From IMG/VR virus record IMGVR_UViG_3300037189_011739, positions 1 to 64,000 of that record: a stretch of 64,000 nucleotides of DNA; one strand, given 5' to 3'. Shown in pieces: positions 52,141-61,130 of this stretch. The position numbers were made by a program, and so were the translations under genes. A model generated the notes under the pieces. It saw only the letters and a list, made by a program, of their open reading frames with translations, had not been told where the DNA came from and ran no database searches. This DNA comes from a virus. Each line of letters opens with the position of its first letter. The first letter of the stretch is position 1.

Positions 52141-54690
52141 TCAAGAGGTTTCTTTGGATTTCTTTACTATTGATTTTACCTTTTCCAGTTTCTTCACTCT
52201 TTGCATAACTTCAGCACTTTTAGGGTCCATCCTATTATACATTGCATCTCTCTTTCCGTATTCTGGATGCCAACCATTTACCATTTCTGGCGGTGGATTA
52301 TTTGGATAACCACTTGAAGATGGTTTGTCATCATACTTAAAATTATATCCAAGTTTCTTTAGTGACTTTCTATAAAGACTATCAGTATAATCATCTTCTT
52401 TTGGTTCTTCGGCAATATGACCAAATTGTTTTTCTAACAATTCATTCAATTCAGATTGAAGTATATTGCTTTTTTTATGAGTTTCAGGATCTTCAACAAT
52501 CAATATTTTATCACCACGAATTTCTTCTTTATGAACTACTTTTCCTTTTACTTTGTCAGTATTGACGTTGAAATTATTATAAGCAATATCCTTTCCCTTT
52601 TGATGATTTCTTTCAGTCATCCATTCCCAGAAATGATCTCCAGTTCCAACTCTATCTAATACTTCATTCATTCTTCCTTGTGATAGTCTTACATTTTGTT
52701 GATATTCTTTTCGTCCCCAAATGTTTTCTTCTCTTTGTTTAAAAGGTTGTTCAATTTTAGGATCTTTCATCATAGAAGATCCAATCACTCTTGGTCTTCT
52801 AGTTATCTTTACTTTCTTTTGTTCTGGAAGAACATAAGGTTTTTTGACTTCTTTGAGAATTTGAAGTCTTCTTGAATATTCAGTAGATTGTTTGAGAGTT
52901 GATTTAGTAGATGATGGAGGAGGTAAAGTTGCAGTAATATAGATTGGTTTTAAACTTACATCATTTACATAATATCTAGGATCACCTGTTTCCTGGGAAC
53001 TCCATTGAATATCATTTTTTCTTTCTGCTGGTGTAAGAGTATTCATTCTATGCTGTCCTGCCAATATTAATAATTCCTTTACACCAGGAACATTTCCCCC
53101 AGCAACATCAGTAGGACCATCAAATTGGTAAGTATCAGTTACTGTAATACTACCATCTGGATTTTTTGTTATTTTACTTCCTTTCTCACTTAAATTGTAA
53201 AAAGTTTGATAAGCACTTTGACCCATTGAGGATCCACTAACTTCACTTTTAGAAGTAGAAGTGGTGATTAATTTATTTAATTTATTATAATCACTTTGAG
53301 TCATTTTGGATGGATCATCAATATTCAATTTATTCAATGCATCATTAATAGCATTTGAATATTGTTGAGCATCTTGTTGTGTAAATGGAACGCGAAAAGG
53401 TTTATCGGGAGTAGGATCAATTAAATCCAATTGAGCAGCCACATAAGACAAATATGTTGCGGCAGGAGACCCTGCAGATTTCAAATAGGCATTTATCTTA
53501 TCTTCCAAACCTTTCATAAAATTTCCGGCAGTTTTAGTAACTTGACCAATTGCATTCAGAAGACTATTAATTAATCCACCCTTTTGTTGGTTTTTTGGAA
53601 GTGCAGAACCAGGAGCCAAATTCTTATCAAATGGTCCTACTACTGGAGGAACTCTAGTAGTAGTAACCTTTCTTATTCCCTGTACTGTCATTGGTTGTGC
53701 ATTTAGATTCAACAAATTGGTAATACCTACAATCCAATCGGACATTGGATCACTAGCATTATAGATGTTCAACCAACGAAGACTCAATTTACCATTAATC
53801 CTTACTTCAACATAACCAGAATCATCTCCTGTAAGGCGATTGACTTGAACACTACTTGCAGGTTCATTAATGGCAGACCCAGGACCATTACCACCATTAA
53901 GATATGATCCCATATTATTTTGTTGCCCCCTTTGAATTAAATAATCAGTCAATTGTTGAGGATTATTTGTATCATAATAGAAGACATTGAAGTTTGACGG
54001 AGGGCCCGGAAGTGCATACCAATTTAAACCACCAGGAGGAACAGGAGAAGAGAATTGTTTGCTATTTGGAATTTCGTATGATGCTTTCGGAAGATTTAGA
54101 ATTTGTGCTACAACTCTTCCAAAGTTATCAAAAGTTTGTAATAAATTGTTTTGAGTTCTAGAAAGACCTGTATAAAATACCGGATAATCTGCTACTTTAT
54201 TTGATGAATATTGTGTTCTATACCAAGAGACTTGTTCAGCAGTAAGTTGTCCATAACTGGTAAATCCACTAGAACCATCCCAAGCATCTAAAGTTCCAGC
54301 AACTCTTCCCAGATTAACCATATGTCTATCAGATTCACGGACATATCCAATCTGTGTAGAATTTGTATCAGAATCATAAATGGAAACTATTGGGCCAAGA
54401 AAATAACTTGCATCCCCTGGCGGATCTTGCATCAAAGAAATTCCATAATCAAAGATACCACTAGTATCTCTTCCACTTGATCCATTTAGTGTTAAATCAA
54501 CTGGAACTTCAGGTTCCCCAATATCAGTTCTAATATATTCTGGTTCTACTACATAAATTCCCGAAGTATTGTTGGCTGGAATTTCAGAAAGCATATTGGT
54601 TTGTTGCAATTTAGAATTCAAAAATTGCAACTTTTCATCAATATGCTTGGATGATTTTTTAGAATATTTTTTTATTTTATCAAATTTCAT
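52141..54690 (-). CDS. Large virion structural protein
   Basis: The 849-residue protein has a Lys-rich start (MKFDKIKKYSKKSSKHID), a soluble beta-rich first half (GLSRTQNNLLQTFDNFGRVVAQILN, NRLTGDDSGYVEVRINGKLSLRWL) and a charged, helical second half (KVKITRRPRV, EEIRGDKILIVEDPET, KVKKLEKVKS). Similar large structural proteins with no defined function are usual in cyanophages. Late promoter AATAAATA lies 27 bases upstream. No enzymatic motif seen. Confidence 0.7.
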   Translation of the reverse strand: MKFDKIKKYSKKSSKHIDEKLQFLNSKLQQTNMLSEIPANNTSGIYVVEPEYIRTDIGEPEVPVDLTLNGSSGRDTSGIFDYGISLMQDPPGDASYFLGPIVSIYDSDTNSTQIGYVRESDRHMVNLGRVAGTLDAWDGSSGFTSYGQLTAEQVSWYRTQYSSNKVADYPVFYTGLSRTQNNLLQTFDNFGRVVAQILNLPKASYEIPNSKQFSSPVPPGGLNWYALPGPPSNFNVFYYDTNNPQQLTDYLIQRGQQNNMGSYLNGGNGPGSAINEPASSVQVNRLTGDDSGYVEVRINGKLSLRWLNIYNASDPMSDWIVGITNLLNLNAQPMTVQGIRKVTTTRVPPVVGPFDKNLAPGSALPKNQQKGGLINSLLNAIGQVTKTAGNFMKGLEDKINAYLKSAGSPAATYLSYVAAQLDLIDPTPDKPFRVPFTQQDAQQYSNAINDALNKLNIDDPSKMTQSDYNKLNKLITTSTSKSEVSGSSMGQSAYQTFYNLSEKGSKITKNPDGSITVTDTYQFDGPTDVAGGNVPGVKELLILAGQHRMNTLTPAERKNDIQWSSQETGDPRYYVNDVSLKPIYITATLPPPSSTKSTLKQSTEYSRRLQILKEVKKPYVLPEQKKVKITRRPRVIGSSMMKDPKIEQPFKQREENIWGRKEYQQNVRLSQGRMNEVLDRVGTGDHFWEWMTERNHQKGKDIAYNNFNVNTDKVKGKVVHKEEIRGDKILIVEDPETHKKSNILQSELNELLEKQFGHIAEEPKEDDYTDSLYRKSLKKLGYNFKYDDKPSSSGYPNNPPPEMVNGWHPEYGKRDAMYNRMDPKSAEVMQRVKKLEKVKSIVKKSKETS

Positions 54691-54716
54691 CCAACAATAT
54701 TCTCTACATTATAGAA

Positions 54717-54724
54717 TATTTATT
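54717..54724 (-). promoter_or_regulatory. Late promoter AATAAATA for the 849-residue structural gene
   Basis: The minus strand reads AATAAATA ending 26 bases before the ATG at 54690. The 54691-54897 gap otherwise contains only this site and the terminator at 54826-54858. Confidence 0.6.
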
Positions 54725-54825
54725 CCATCGCAATACAAATGCTACTTATAAGTTGCCGCTCTCATCACTAAAAATAAAAACATAATCAAAAAATAAATTT
54801 CCAAAATATGATAGATCATTTAAAT

Positions 54826-54858
54826 AAAAAAATCCTCACTCGTATTTAGAGTGAGGAT
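54826..54858 (-). terminator. Intrinsic terminator of the hli unit
   Basis: Ten-base arms (ATCCTCACTC / GAGTGAGGAT) around a 7-base loop, followed on the minus strand by a T-run. It closes the unit of two hli genes and a small membrane peptide. Confidence 0.85.
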
Positions 54859-54897
54859 AGCAAAGGATAAGCATAATTGCTTACTTGTGTTAGGGTC

Positions 54898-55017
54898 TCA
54901 CCATACTCCAGGCACAATTTGCCCGGTGGTGAGATAGGTTCCGACTGCGATTACGAAACCAAGCATAGCGAGGCGACCATTAAGAGTCTCTGCTTCAGGG
55001 GTCCATCCGAATTTCAT
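54898..55017 (-). CDS. hli: High-light-inducible protein, short form
   Basis: A 39-residue protein with E10-T-L-N-G-R-L-A-M-L-G-F, the chlorophyll-binding Hli/CAB motif, and one membrane helix (LAMLGFVIAVGTYL). Hli proteins bind chlorophyll and carotenoid and protect photosystem II. It is shorter than the usual host Hli, and its 3' end is followed by the hairpin. It was too short for the ORF list threshold. Confidence 0.9.
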   Translation of the reverse strand: MKFGWTPEAETLNGRLAMLGFVIAVGTYLTTGQIVPGVW

Positions 55018-55028
55018 TTTAGTTCTCC

Positions 55029-55118
55029 TTAGTAAGTTTCTGAAAGTTGATTGATAGAATGTGCAAGAAGCACAAAGAAGGCAATGCTTGTGATGGTAAA
55101 GATTGCTTCACTCATCAT
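55029..55118 (-). CDS. 29-residue membrane peptide between two hli genes
   Basis: From ATG 55118 (or the second ATG at 55115) a short frame encodes EAIFTITSIAFFVLLAH then INQLSETY, a single hydrophobic segment with a polar tail. Its start overlaps the stop of the longer hli. An AAGGAG before the short hli lies at its end. It could be a small photosystem or thylakoid peptide, but I cannot match it to a named subunit. Confidence 0.6.
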   Translation of the reverse strand: MMSEAIFTITSIAFFVLLAHSINQLSETY

Positions 55119-55324
55119 AGCACCCCAAAAAAGAGGTGTCCAGTAGTTGCATAAGATACAATTGCTGCAACAAATCCAAGCATTGCCCAACGTCCATTTG
55201 CGGATTCAGCACGTTCGGCATAAGTTTTAATTCCATATTTGATTGCATCTTCATCAGAAATATAAACTTTTGGCTCAAGTGCCCACATATTATTTTGTCC
55301 ACGCTCATTGGTTGTTACAGTCAT
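55115..55324 (-). CDS. hli: High-light-inducible protein, long form
   Basis: The 69-residue protein has AERAE-S-A-N-G-R-W-A-M-L-G-F (E40 to F51), the Hli motif, and a membrane helix after it, ending TTGHLFFGVL. The N-terminal part (MTVTTNERGQ) is an extension of unknown role. Its stop codon overlaps the next small gene. Confidence 0.93.
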   Translation of the reverse strand: MTVTTNERGQNNMWALEPKVYISDEDAIKYGIKTYAERAESANGRWAMLGFVAAIVSYATTGHLFFGVL

Positions 55325-55376
55325 TTTCGTTTTATGAAGTTTTACTACAAAATTATATAGGAAATGTTAAGACTTG

Positions 55377-56174
55377 TCAAGTGTTACTTTGTTCTGGGGC
55401 ATTTTCTGTAATTCTGCCGAGATAAGGATCATAATCCATCAGTTCCCGAATATTCAACCCTGCCCCCTTCTGTTGCCAAAATTCCAAAAGACCATCGTGA
55501 CTTGATTTGTGAAAAATATCAACGTGCTCTGGGTGAATAGAAGAACCCAATTGAATTTTATAAAGAAGTAAAGGAATACTATAAGTATTTCCAGAATTAT
55601 AAACTAGATCATCTGCAACCGCTCTTGGTTTGCATCCATTATCAAGCTTATACTTATCGCCACGAATATGAAACTTTAAAAGTTTTTCTGCGTGATGCCG
55701 ATTAATCATATAAGCAGCAGTTGAAAAATCATTTACAAATCTTTTATGAAGTTTCACATGAAGAGGTCCAGTACAAATAATAGCAAGTTGAACTACATCC
55801 CAATCATAAGGAACTAATGAATAAAAATCTTTCCAGGAAAAATCCCAATTCTTCACAAGTTGCAGATCAACATCATCTTCCATAATAATTGCATATGGAC
55901 TATCTGTTGTTTCGTACCAATGCCTGATTGCTTTAAGGTGGGAGGTAACACACCCAATCTCACCAGAAGTCATATTATCCGGATAACGCCCGGATATAAC
56001 ATCACTTAAATCATCATTACGACCATCATAAGCAGAAATTCTAGTATAATTTTCAATTTCCCAATACTCAAATTGATCTTCTACATATTGTTTTCTTTCT
56101 GGTTGCCCATCAAGATTAATGTAATAAATTGGACCAATTCCTTGAAGTTTGTAGGTAGATTTGTTTTTATCCAT
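55377..56174 (-). CDS. Glycosyltransferase family 25-like
   Basis: The 265-residue protein starts YYINLDGQPERKQYVEDQF, then SGEIGCVTSHLKAIRHW and AIIMEDDVDL (EDD at 99-101), the GT25 (LPS core galactosyltransferase) pattern. It transfers a sugar to a surface glycan. Overlaps the next gene by 8 bases; it is the last gene of the leftward polysaccharide operon. Confidence 0.88.
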   Translation of the reverse strand: MDKNKSTYKLQGIGPIYYINLDGQPERKQYVEDQFEYWEIENYTRISAYDGRNDDLSDVISGRYPDNMTSGEIGCVTSHLKAIRHWYETTDSPYAIIMEDDVDLQLVKNWDFSWKDFYSLVPYDWDVVQLAIICTGPLHVKLHKRFVNDFSTAAYMINRHHAEKLLKFHIRGDKYKLDNGCKPRAVADDLVYNSGNTYSIPLLLYKIQLGSSIHPEHVDIFHKSSHDGLLEFWQQKGAGLNIRELMDYDPYLGRITENAPEQSNT

Positions 56175-57120
56175 TAGATTTTTGTATAACTTGTTTTACG
56201 GCAGGAATATAATAGTTTTTAATTTGTTTTTTCCAAGCAAATTCTTTTGAATATTCTACTATTTCATTTCTTTTTTGTAAAGATATTGTTCTATTTTCTT
56301 CAATTTTTAAAGACACATATTCCAAATCTATAATTTTACTTTCGGGAATAACAGTAATGAAATCTTTATTTAAATCCAAATTAGCAGTTGCCCATTCAGA
56401 AATCACAAGACCCAATCCAGCAGAGAGTGCTTCCATACAAACAAGTGGATGTGCTTCACCATCAGAGAGCAAAATAAGATTCGCATAATCAGTTAAATTA
56501 TTATACAAATATTCCTTTGACCATTCCCCAAGATAATTTTTATTTCTATCAAATCTTTCATCTACAATATTGCCAGCATAATAAATTGAAGGTATTGATT
56601 GAAATAAACACTGTCTCTTTCGGTAATCTACCTTTGCTAGATAAATTGATCTATTTGGAAATTCTGGCACATTAGTAAATCTAAAATTGTCATTAATCAC
56701 ACCATTTGGAACAGTATATAAGTTCTGTTCTGCAATTCTCATTTGATTTTGATAGATGCTTTTAATGCCATCAGACAAAGCAAAAATATTTGGTTTGATA
56801 TTTGCAAATCCATTTGCTTTATGTGAATAAGCACCATACATTTCTGGTCTTTCTAGATATCCATAATGCGTTGTAATTGCTTTTGGAAATTGAATATATG
56901 GATATAAGAAGACATAATCATCATAATGAACATGGACAAAATCAGGATTAATTTGATTAATCGTTGAAAGAATTTGTTGAGGATCAGTAGTATTAATAAT
57001 ATCTACTTGATGTCCTAATTCTTTCAACGTATTTGCTGTATCCCAAATTACAATTTCAACAGCACCCCAACCAACTGGTGGAATTTGAGAAAACCCAGGA
57101 CCAATGATGCAAATTTTCAT
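56167..57120 (-). CDS. Glycosyltransferase, GT4-like (copy A)
   Basis: The 317-residue protein starts MKICIIGPGFSQIPPVGWGAVE, the nucleotide-sugar side of GT-B enzymes, and has SDGEAHPLVCMEALSAGLGLVISEWA, the E-x7-E type donor motif of GT4. It is a paralogue of the next gene upstream, with the same lead motif and IWD-x2-(N/A). Substrate unknown. Confidence 0.85.
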   Translation of the reverse strand: MKICIIGPGFSQIPPVGWGAVEIVIWDTANTLKELGHQVDIINTTDPQQILSTINQINPDFVHVHYDDYVFLYPYIQFPKAITTHYGYLERPEMYGAYSHKANGFANIKPNIFALSDGIKSIYQNQMRIAEQNLYTVPNGVINDNFRFTNVPEFPNRSIYLAKVDYRKRQCLFQSIPSIYYAGNIVDERFDRNKNYLGEWSKEYLYNNLTDYANLILLSDGEAHPLVCMEALSAGLGLVISEWATANLDLNKDFITVIPESKIIDLEYVSLKIEENRTISLQKRNEIVEYSKEFAWKKQIKNYYIPAVKQVIQKSNG

Positions 57121-58082
57121 TGAATGGTCTCCATCTTTTCAATATTTTGAATATAAAGTTTGACAAGTTTTTCCCAAGAGAAATTTTCCATAGCATAATC
57201 ACGAATTTCATCACGAATAGGTAAAGATGCTTGACGATTTTCTTCAATTTTATTCTTTACATAGTCAATATCTTCTAGTTTATCGTCATCAATTAAAGTA
57301 ATAAAAGGAAGAGAAGTATCTACATCGTGTGCTGCATATTTGGAAATCACAACACCAAGACCATTAATCAGTGCTTCTTTTACAACTAGTGGTGTTCCAT
57401 TTTCTCCATCAGAAAGAAGTACAAGATTCCCATAATCGGTCAAATGTTCTTTTTTATATTCATCTGTCCATTCTCCAAGATAATTGATTGAGGTATCAAA
57501 TGGAGTAGATTTGCTATCCTTTCCAACAAAATCAATACAATTAATAGATTGATACAACCACTGCTTTTTGCGATGATAAATCTGCCCTAGGTATAATGAG
57601 CGATTTGCTTTTGTTGGTTCTTTGGAATAAGTAAAGGTCTCGTGATTTGCACCATTTTCAGAAAGAAGCAATTTGCTTTCATCGGCACCGGCATTTTTGA
57701 AAGTTTGATAATCTTTTTTGGAGATACAGAAGATATAATACTTTTTGTTTTTGATAATAAAATCAAAAGTTTTATCATATCCATCTCTACGATGCATATA
57801 AGATTGATCAATATATGGATAATGACTACTTAAAGCAATTTTAGGAATGTCTGGAATGAGATCTAATATCTCGTGAAAGACATCGTAATGAAGATGAGCA
57901 AAATCATACTTATCTTGCTTTAAGTAATTTAAAATCTCATTCCAGTTTGGAGTATTAATAATCGTACCAGTATGTCCCAACTTATCAAGCTCAAGAGCAT
58001 AATCCCAAATTAAACTTTCAACTGCGCCCCATCCATCAGGAGGAATGGGCATAATGCCAGGACCAATCAGAGCAACATTCAT
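57117..58082 (-). CDS. Glycosyltransferase, GT4-like (copy B)
   Basis: Start chosen at ATG 58082 (MNVALIGPGIMPIPPDGWGAVE). The 321-residue protein shares layout with copy A, including LILSDG-type NLVLLSDGENGTPLVVKEALINGLGVVISKYA near the C-terminus. The longer frame from 58112 would run into the gene before. It overlaps copy A by ATGA. Confidence 0.83.
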   Translation of the reverse strand: MNVALIGPGIMPIPPDGWGAVESLIWDYALELDKLGHTGTIINTPNWNEILNYLKQDKYDFAHLHYDVFHEILDLIPDIPKIALSSHYPYIDQSYMHRRDGYDKTFDFIIKNKKYYIFCISKKDYQTFKNAGADESKLLLSENGANHETFTYSKEPTKANRSLYLGQIYHRKKQWLYQSINCIDFVGKDSKSTPFDTSINYLGEWTDEYKKEHLTDYGNLVLLSDGENGTPLVVKEALINGLGVVISKYAAHDVDTSLPFITLIDDDKLEDIDYVKNKIEENRQASLPIRDEIRDYAMENFSWEKLVKLYIQNIEKMETIQ

Positions 58083-58083
58083 A

Positions 58084-58806
58084 TCAATAAAGTTCTTTAT
58101 ATGCGTGAACAAGTGAGTAATTTGAATTTCTAAAATCTGGTGTTTTCCAAGTTTCAGTCAAATTAGTATTAATCGTATAATCTTTACCGCAAATAAAATA
58201 AGCAATTTGCATATAAAGATCCAACCATCCAAATCTATGATCTAGATTTTCTAAAATATAATCAAATTCAAAATCAATAAAATCATAAATTTTATGATAA
58301 TTGTCCAGAAAGGTGTCAATATTATAGATGCTTCCGCCCCCAGCACCATACCAATCTACATTTGGTTTTGCTCCATATTTGAGCGAGATGTAATCCAAAA
58401 GTCCTGTTTCAATTTTATTTCCAGGAACATCAAATCCAGCACATTCCCAAGAAGGATCAATTTTAACTTTCCCCTGTGTGAGGACATCATCTTCCATCAT
58501 AATCATATGAGTTCCGCCATTCTCTCTAACATGAAGTGCTGCTTCACGAAAATGATGAATCCAATGAAGACTTTCATCTTTTGTAAATCCATAAATCCCA
58601 GAAGGATCTCCCCAATTCCTTCTACCAATACGCATATAAGAATGAACGTATTTGCAGTTATATTTTTTTGCTAGATCGGAGTAATCTACTCCACCATCAC
58701 AAATTAGAGTATAAGGAGCATCTGGATAAAATTTCCTAAACTCTTGCAAAATAAACTCTGTTGCTCTTTTATTTTCATACACTGTATGAAAGCATCCAAA
58801 AGTCAT
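58084..58806 (-). CDS. Probable glycosyltransferase, GT-A type
   Basis: Start chosen at ATG 58806 (MTFGCFHTVY), with GGAAGG upstream; the TTG at 58839 would lie far into the gene before. The 240-residue protein has LICDGGVDYSDLA and MIMMEDDVLTQ, a GT-A-like acidic motif (EDD), and GAGGGSIYNIDTF. I cannot name the family. Part of the overlapping glycan operon. Confidence 0.7.
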   Translation of the reverse strand: MTFGCFHTVYENKRATEFILQEFRKFYPDAPYTLICDGGVDYSDLAKKYNCKYVHSYMRIGRRNWGDPSGIYGFTKDESLHWIHHFREAALHVRENGGTHMIMMEDDVLTQGKVKIDPSWECAGFDVPGNKIETGLLDYISLKYGAKPNVDWYGAGGGSIYNIDTFLDNYHKIYDFIDFEFDYILENLDHRFGWLDLYMQIAYFICGKDYTINTNLTETWKTPDFRNSNYSLVHAYKELY

Positions 58807-58807
58807 A

Positions 58808-59590
58808 TCATTTACCTTCCTTTCTATAATAGGGTTCAATGTCGTCTCTGTATAACCAGAACCAATGTGGTTCTCCAGGTGGAGTTGGTTGTACGTCTGG
58901 TGTCATTCCTTTAAAATCATAACTAAATGGAGCATCATAAAAACTGAAAGATTTTGGGTTATTCAGTCCAATCCATTTTTCAAAATTCATTCTTTGAATT
59001 GGTCCAAAATCTCTATTGTCATTTGGAAATCTATCTCTAGTGGGATGAATTAAAGTTTTAAGATAATCTGCTCGTGCCCACCAAAAGTTTCCACTCATAT
59101 GAGGCCAAGGATCTAAACAATAGTTTACACCAGAAACTTGATGTTCGTCAAGTTTTTCTACTGCTTCTCTCCACCGATCAAGAATGCCCCATTCCATTTG
59201 ATGTCTCCAACTATTCACTGCTCTAAATTTACGATCAGAGTAGTGATCCCGAACTCCACACATATGACTAATGCCTTTTGTGTGAAGATAAGCAACTGCC
59301 TTTAAATCTGGATTGAAATGTGCCTCTTCGTATGCTCTCTTTAAAGTGAATCCTTCATATTCACTTTCATCAATTGAAACATCAAGAACATTCAACCAAT
59401 CATAGATAGAAACATATTCTGCAATTCGGTTTGCTTGTGGTCCATTGATAGCACAATAGATAGAAGCACTTTCCGTAAGTCCATTGCGATAAATTCTTTT
59501 GAGTTGTTCATCTACCATCAATTTCCAAAGATCTGTTCCACCAGGACTCCAGATATGATAATAAAGTGATAAATTTTTGGTCATAGTCAT
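58808..59590 (-). CDS. Probable glycosyltransferase-like protein
   Basis: The 260-residue protein has YYHIWSPGGTDLWKLMVDEQL, AVAYLHTKGIS, YSDRKFRAVNSWRHQMEW and GNFWWARADYLKTL. The YLHTKG and later W-rich blocks resemble enzymes of rhamnan or polysaccharide synthesis. It overlaps the GT6 gene by ATGA. No DXD motif is clear. Confidence 0.65.
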   Translation of the reverse strand: MTMTKNLSLYYHIWSPGGTDLWKLMVDEQLKRIYRNGLTESASIYCAINGPQANRIAEYVSIYDWLNVLDVSIDESEYEGFTLKRAYEEAHFNPDLKAVAYLHTKGISHMCGVRDHYSDRKFRAVNSWRHQMEWGILDRWREAVEKLDEHQVSGVNYCLDPWPHMSGNFWWARADYLKTLIHPTRDRFPNDNRDFGPIQRMNFEKWIGLNNPKSFSFYDAPFSYDFKGMTPDVQPTPPGEPHWFWLYRDDIEPYYRKEGK

Positions 59591-60306
59591 TGATTATGAT
59601 ATTGTTGATTATTTTTGGATACGTGTGTGATTTTTTCTTCAAAATCGCAATATTGTTTAAAGTCTTCTGGATAAGCAAATGACGGAGGAAGTGTATGTAC
59701 TCTTTCTTTGTTTGCAATAAAAAATTTATTAAAATAAGATTCTTCATACCAAACGGGAGTAGAATTCTTTTCAATATCTTTCTTTGTCCATTCATCTAAA
59801 AGTTTCATCATTTCAAGAATTTCAGGAACCTTTCCACCCCACAAACATCCTTGATAATAAACAGAAGTATCCATATCTTCGGTGATGCAGGCATTTGATA
59901 ATGGATTTACATCAAACGATCCTGGATATTTGTCGTGTGGCGGAAGTTTCAAATAAGCACAAGGATGATGAACTCCAATATAATCTTTGGTTTCATCAAT
60001 AAACTCTTCAATAGATACTTTACCATTAACAATCATATCTGCGTCAATAGAAATAAACCAATCACATTCAGAAATAATTTCCTTTGCTTTCAAAATTGTT
60101 TCAAATGTTTTGTAGAAAACATCAGGCCACCCAAAATGTTCTATTTCTATTTTAGTGATGTCTTCTGGAAAATCACCCTCTCCATCTGTAAATACAATAA
60201 ACTTTTTTTCTACACCGGGAAGAAAATTATCGTGAATGGACGTATACCAATTTGGAAGGAAATTTAAATAACTTCCTGTTCCAAAAAATGAAATAGCAAT
60301 TTTCAT
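59587..60306 (-). CDS. Glycosyltransferase family 6-like
   Basis: The 239-residue protein has KKFIVFTDGEGDFPEDI, EIEHFGWPDV, F-x-TILKAKE and ISIDADMIVNG (D88-A-D90), the GT6 pattern of the animal ABO/alpha-Gal enzymes, followed by GCLWGG and WYEESYFNKFF. Most bacterial GT6 enzymes lack the DXD; I recall that a cyanophage GT6 retains it, and so does this one. It probably adds an alpha-linked Gal or GalNAc to a glycan. Confidence 0.85.
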   Translation of the reverse strand: MKIAISFFGTGSYLNFLPNWYTSIHDNFLPGVEKKFIVFTDGEGDFPEDITKIEIEHFGWPDVFYKTFETILKAKEIISECDWFISIDADMIVNGKVSIEEFIDETKDYIGVHHPCAYLKLPPHDKYPGSFDVNPLSNACITEDMDTSVYYQGCLWGGKVPEILEMMKLLDEWTKKDIEKNSTPVWYEESYFNKFFIANKERVHTLPPSFAYPEDFKQYCDFEEKITHVSKNNQQYHNQ

Positions 60307-61130
60307 AAAGAATTCAAAGATTGTACTTGTTTAATTATGCCACTATCAATTGAATAATTACATTTCCAATTGAAATATTTTTGCACCTTTGAGGTGTCTA
60401 TGTTTATGTATGAAGGATTTGAATTCTCATTTTTAAATACAATATTTGGAGAAATATATGTGGATATTTTTTCTATCAAATCTTGAATAGAGATGGACTT
60501 TTCACTACCAACCAAAAATAAATTAAATCCTTTAAGACTAACATCTAATGATTGTAAAATTAAATTAATCAAATCACTAATATGAATAAAATTGACAGTT
60601 GTTTTGATATTTGATGTCATTACGATTTCACCATTATTACAAATCAACTTATCAATCAATCCATTCACTCTTTTTGAGTCAATCTTTCCGCCATAAACAT
60701 TTGTAGTTCTTAAAACTATACTCGTAAAATCATATTGACTATGAAGCAACTTTGTATAATGTTCTAAAAGTAATTTGTGTGTTCCATAAATTGACTTTGG
60801 GATAGGTTGCGATTCTTCATTAGAACAAATATCAAATTCAGAACTATGCAAATCCCCAGCAGTAGAAAGAAAAATAATTCTTCCATTTGGATTTACTTTT
60901 AAATAATTTTGAAACAATTCAAAAGGAATCAAAACATCACTATTAAATGATGATTCCAATTCATCAAAACTATTTCTTGGAGTAGTTGATGATGATAAAT
61001 GAATTAATGTAGAATTTGGTAAGAAATTTATTTCTGGATATTGATTTCTGTAGGAAATTGGAATATAGTTTTGAATATTTTTTGTCAGTTCTGTTCCAAT
61101 CAATCCATTAGATCCAGAAATATAAATCAT
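60303..61130 (-). CDS. NAD-dependent sugar epimerase/dehydratase (SDR)
   Basis: Start chosen at ATG 61130 (MIYISGSNGLIG), which overlaps the stop before by one base. The 275-residue protein has GSNGLIG (residues 6-12) for NAD(P), IYGTHKLLLEHY for the Y-x3-K pair, and LRTTNVYGG. An SDR-type nucleotide-sugar epimerase, reductase or dehydratase; the specific reaction is not clear. Confidence 0.83.
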   Translation of the reverse strand: MIYISGSNGLIGTELTKNIQNYIPISYRNQYPEINFLPNSTLIHLSSSTTPRNSFDELESSFNSDVLIPFELFQNYLKVNPNGRIIFLSTAGDLHSSEFDICSNEESQPIPKSIYGTHKLLLEHYTKLLHSQYDFTSIVLRTTNVYGGKIDSKRVNGLIDKLICNNGEIVMTSNIKTTVNFIHISDLINLILQSLDVSLKGFNLFLVGSEKSISIQDLIEKISTYISPNIVFKNENSNPSYINIDTSKVQKYFNWKCNYSIDSGIIKQVQSLNSL

